Origin: Microbulbifer sp. Q7
Lineage (GTDB): Bacteria; Pseudomonadota; Gammaproteobacteria; Pseudomonadales; Cellvibrionaceae
DNA length: 64,000 nucleotides
Assembly (NCBI RefSeq): GCF_001639145.1
Contig: NZ_LROY01000002.1
Location: 404,501 to 468,500, forward strand
Direction of reading: 5' to 3'
Under the pieces are notes generated by a model, which saw only the letters and a program-made list of their open reading frames with translations, was not told where the DNA came from and did not search any database. Every line of letters starts with the position of its first letter. Positions within the stretch are counted from its first letter, which is position 1. Both the position numbers and the translations under genes were made by a program. Below, piece after piece: positions 61,389 through 64,000 of this stretch.

Positions 61389-62135
61389 ATGCAACGCAGA
61401 GAGCCCACATTCGATGGCAGCAGCGCATCTTCTATGGACCCTCAGATCGCCAATAGCCCGGCGGCTGGCCGGCCACGCCATGCCCCGCCCCCCCCGCCGG
61501 CTGCCGAGTCATCCTCCGGTGGTGGGTCTTCTTTCCTCGCGATTGTGGCACTTTTGCTCGGCCTCGCGGGTGTTGGCGGCGCCGGCTTCCTGTACACCCA
61601 GTGGCAGGACACGCGGGTACAGCTGGTGGATGCGGAAGCGCGCATCGTGCAGCTGGAGAAGCGATTCGAGATGTCTGGCGAAGAGTCCGCGGCCTCGGTT
61701 GAAGTGCTCAATGCCAAGGTGAAGGAAAACGCCTCTGAGATCCGCAAGCTGTGGGGCGTGTCTTACGACACTAACCGCAAGAGTATTGCCGCTAACAAGG
61801 CGACCGCAGACGCGGCCAAAAAAGACGTGGCGGCGCTTTCCAGCAAGATCAAGAGCTTCGAAAGCAGCCTGAAGAAGGTGTCCGCGCTCGAGAGTGATAT
61901 CGCCAAGCTGAAAGAGTCCACGGTGAGCGCCTCTCGTGAAACTAAAGACAAGGTAGCGAGCCTGGAACGCCAGCTGTCCTCCGTGCGCGCAGACCTGACT
62001 GCCCGTGTGGGTGCCAACGAGGAAGCGGTCCAGTCTATTGATAGCTACCGCCGCACCGTGAACAAGGATCTGGTACAGCTGCGCGACGCGATTCGCAGCC
62101 TGCAGTCCAGCTCGACTACGGCATCTACCCCCTAA
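61389..62135 (+). CDS. Single-pass membrane coiled-coil protein of unknown function
   Basis: A 248-residue protein. A disordered N-terminus rich in Ser/Pro/Ala (about 1-48) is followed by one transmembrane helix (FLAIVALLLGLAGVGGAGFL, about 49-68) and a long charged coiled coil (about 75-235) with heptad-like patterns. No catalytic motifs. The frame is open from 61347, but the ATG at 61389, preceded by CAGGA, starts cleanly. I do not recognise a family. It lies immediately upstream of the class I fumarase gene and downstream of a Fur-like site, so it may share regulation with it. Confidence 0.8.
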   Translation: MQRREPTFDGSSASSMDPQIANSPAAGRPRHAPPPPPAAESSSGGGSSFLAIVALLLGLAGVGGAGFLYTQWQDTRVQLVDAEARIVQLEKRFEMSGEESAASVEVLNAKVKENASEIRKLWGVSYDTNRKSIAANKATADAAKKDVAALSSKIKSFESSLKKVSALESDIAKLKESTVSASRETKDKVASLERQLSSVRADLTARVGANEEAVQSIDSYRRTVNKDLVQLRDAIRSLQSSSTTASTP

Positions 62136-62355
62136 TACGGGGTAGGGTGCTCGAGGAGGGTTTCGGGGCTACTTTGGCCCCGGAACCTGTTCAAGCGCAA
62201 AACAAACTTCGCCAATCGTTCTCATTTTCATCTGCGCTGCCTGTGCAGGTAGATCCTTTTATATCCCTTCGCTCGCTCCATAACCCCAGTCCAACACTGT
62301 CGGCCAATTCGTGTAAAATCGCCGCCTTCGAGACGAGAGACAACCGGAGCCGGCA

Positions 62356-63864
62356 ATGACGATTATCCGCCAGGACGACCTGATCGACAGCGTGGCCGAC
62401 GCGCTGCAGTTCATTTCTTACTACCACCCGCAAGATTTTATCCAGGCCCTCAACAAGGCCTATGAGAAGGAAGCCAACCCGGCGGCGAAAGACGCCATGG
62501 CGCAGATCCTGATCAACTCCCGTATGTGTGCCCAGGGCCACCGCCCCATCTGCCAGGACACCGGCATCGTGACCGTCAAGCTCAAGGTGGGCATGAACGT
62601 GCAGTGGGACGCGGAGATGAGCGTGACCGATATGGTCAATGAAGGTGTCCGCCGGGCTTACAACAACCCGGATAACGTGCTGCGCGCGTCCATCCTGGAA
62701 GACCCAGACGGCGCCCGTAAGAATACCGGTGACAACACCCCGGCGGTGATTCACTACGAAATCGTGCCCGGCGACAACGTCGATGTGTACGTAGCGGCCA
62801 AAGGCGGCGGCAGTGAAGCCAAAAGTAAATTTGCCATGCTGAACCCGTCTGACTCCGTCGTCGACTGGGTTCTGGAGATGGTGCCGAAGATGGGTGCCGG
62901 CTGGTGCCCGCCCGGTATGCTGGGTATCGGTGTTGGCGGTACTGCCGAGAAGGCGATGCTGCTAGCGAAAGAATCCCTGCTGGACCCGATCGACATTCAG
63001 GAGCTGCAGGAGCGCGGTGCGTCCAACCGTGCCGAAGAACTGCGCCTGGAACTGTTCGACAAGGTCAACAAGCTGGGCATCGGCGCCCAGGGCCTGGGTG
63101 GCCTCACCACCGTGCTGGATGTGAAAGTCAAAGACTTCCCCACCCACGCCGCCAACAAGGCTGTGGCCATTATTCCCAACTGCGCGGCCACCCGCCACAC
63201 CCACTTCACCCTCGACGGTTCCGGCGCTGCGCGCCAGACGCCGCCGAAGCTGGAAGATTGGCCGGAAATCACCCGTGAAGCGGGCGGTAACACCCGCCGT
63301 GTCAATCTGAATGAAGTGACGGCGGAAGATGTTCTCAGCTGGCAGCCCGGCGACACTTTGTTGCTGAACGGCAAGATGCTGACCGGTCGTGACGCCGCGC
63401 ACAAAAAGATGGTGGATATTCTGGCCAAGGGCGAAAAGCTGCCGGTAGACCTAAGCGGCCGCTTTATTTACTACGTGGGTCCGGTAGATCCGGTGCGTGA
63501 AGAAGTGGTTGGCCCTGCAGGCCCCACCACCGCTACCCGCATGGACAAATTCACCCGCACCATGCTGGAAGAAACCGGCCTGCTGGGCATGATCGGTAAA
63601 GCCGAACGCGGCCCAACTGCGATTGAGGCGATCCGCGATAACAAAGCGGTTTACCTGATGGCCGTCGGAGGCGCCGCTTACCTGGTGGCTCAGGCGATCA
63701 AGGATGCCAAGGTCATTGCCTTCCCGGAGCTGGGTATGGAAGCCATCTACGAATTCGAGGTGGAAGACATGCCGGTCACCGTCGCCGTGGACAGTAATGG
63801 TGAGTCGGTGCATAACACTGGCCCGGTAATCTGGAAGCACAAGATCGAAGAGGGTGCGGTGTAA
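62356..63864 (+). CDS. fumA: Class I fumarate hydratase
   Basis: A 502-residue oxygen-sensitive, 4Fe-4S fumarase of the FumA/FumB type, which interconverts fumarate and malate in the citric acid cycle. It has the alpha-type N-terminal domain (QDTGIVTVKLKVG), LGIGVGGTAEKA, and the C-terminal FumA domain with GPVDPVREEVVGPAGPTTATRMD. Candidate cluster cysteines are in HRPICQDTG, GWCPPGM and IPNCAATRHTH. The strong bidirectional terminator follows 17 bases later. Confidence 0.95.
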   Translation: MTIIRQDDLIDSVADALQFISYYHPQDFIQALNKAYEKEANPAAKDAMAQILINSRMCAQGHRPICQDTGIVTVKLKVGMNVQWDAEMSVTDMVNEGVRRAYNNPDNVLRASILEDPDGARKNTGDNTPAVIHYEIVPGDNVDVYVAAKGGGSEAKSKFAMLNPSDSVVDWVLEMVPKMGAGWCPPGMLGIGVGGTAEKAMLLAKESLLDPIDIQELQERGASNRAEELRLELFDKVNKLGIGAQGLGGLTTVLDVKVKDFPTHAANKAVAIIPNCAATRHTHFTLDGSGAARQTPPKLEDWPEITREAGGNTRRVNLNEVTAEDVLSWQPGDTLLLNGKMLTGRDAAHKKMVDILAKGEKLPVDLSGRFIYYVGPVDPVREEVVGPAGPTTATRMDKFTRTMLEETGLLGMIGKAERGPTAIEAIRDNKAVYLMAVGGAAYLVAQAIKDAKVIAFPELGMEAIYEFEVEDMPVTVAVDSNGESVHNTGPVIWKHKIEEGAV

Positions 63865-63880
63865 GACCGCCTTCTCTCTA

Positions 63881-63932
63881 CGGATACAAAAAAGGCCAGC
63901 CTCAATTATGAGACTGGCCTTTTTTGTATCCG
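63881..63932. terminator. Long terminator hairpin after fumA
   Basis: Arms starting CGGATACAAAAAAGGCCAG and ending CTGGCCTTTTTTGTATCCG pair over more than 20 bases around a short loop; A- and T-runs lie within the stem, so it can act on both strands. Beyond it, 63933-64000, I see no supported feature. Confidence 0.92.
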
Positions 63933-64000
63933 TCGGAAGAGAGACAAAGTTGCTCTCACTTTATCGAATTGAGCATATTACATACAAAAAGTCCGGTGCT

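Overview
The window looks like chromosomal DNA of a marine gammaproteobacterium of the Cellvibrionales/Pseudomonas-like grade, possibly close to Microbulbifer. This is inferred from gene content, high GC, the purN-purM-DUF2066-hda gene order, a Na+-translocating oxaloacetate decarboxylase and many outer-membrane proteins. No rRNA is present. About 50 protein genes, one tRNA, one TPP riboswitch and several terminators can be supported. Most of the window is core genome; only the first ~1 kb looks clearly accessory (3' end of an IS1182-type transposase and a ParDE toxin-antitoxin pair).

Layout. 0-1.2 kb: IS remnant, parDE, tRNA-Arg(ACG). 1.4-6.3 kb: dusC, then the oadGAB sodium pump operon. 6.4-9.5 kb: DjlA-like co-chaperone, BolA, a thioredoxin/TPR co-chaperone (CnoX/YbbN type), a YqfO/NIF3-type protein and a zinc-ribbon Nudix enzyme. 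9.5-14.1 kb: RND efflux adaptor and pump. 14.2-18.7 kb: CoA-type Nudix, Atm1-type ABC exporter, M49-like lipoprotein peptidase. 18.8-21.8 kb: DNA alkylation repair pair (Ada-AlkA fusion plus Ogt), gamma-carbonic-anhydrase-like protein, DUF1289. 22.2-27.0 kb: dnaE and accA. 27.1-32.6 kb: beta-CASP metallo-RNase and thymidine-phosphorylase-family gene (minus strand), TSUP exporter and aldehyde dehydrogenase (plus strand). 32.8-39.5 kb: TPP riboswitch and the thiC-thiO-thiS-thiG-thiDE-thiF operon, a nearly complete HMP and thiazole pathway using ThiO instead of ThiH. 39.6-44.7 kb (minus strand): porin and nrtABD nitrate ABC transporter, with a sigma-54 promoter and a leader terminator. 45.1-51.5 kb: FadL-type porin, DUF3108, purN, purM, then DUF2066 and hda. 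51.6-55.6 kb: sodC converging on a two-gene operon of a RoxA-like dihaem cytochrome and a periplasmic catalase-family protein. 55.7-64 kb: trimeric autotransporter, DUF885 lipoprotein, sodB, a coiled-coil membrane protein and class I fumarase.

The most unusual signal is a family of four intergenic hairpin elements between 21.8 and 32.8 kb (two before dnaE, one between dnaE and accA, one before the thiamine riboswitch). Each has a 23-30 bp outer helix closing two smaller hairpins whose loops all carry GGA, several resembling the CsrA/RsmA consensus. Two elements share a nearly identical core but have different outer arms that still pair, and nearly all arm differences are G-U wobbles on the strand that carries the GGA loops. 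This points to a structured RNA under selection rather than a simple DNA palindrome. I do not recognise a named family for it.
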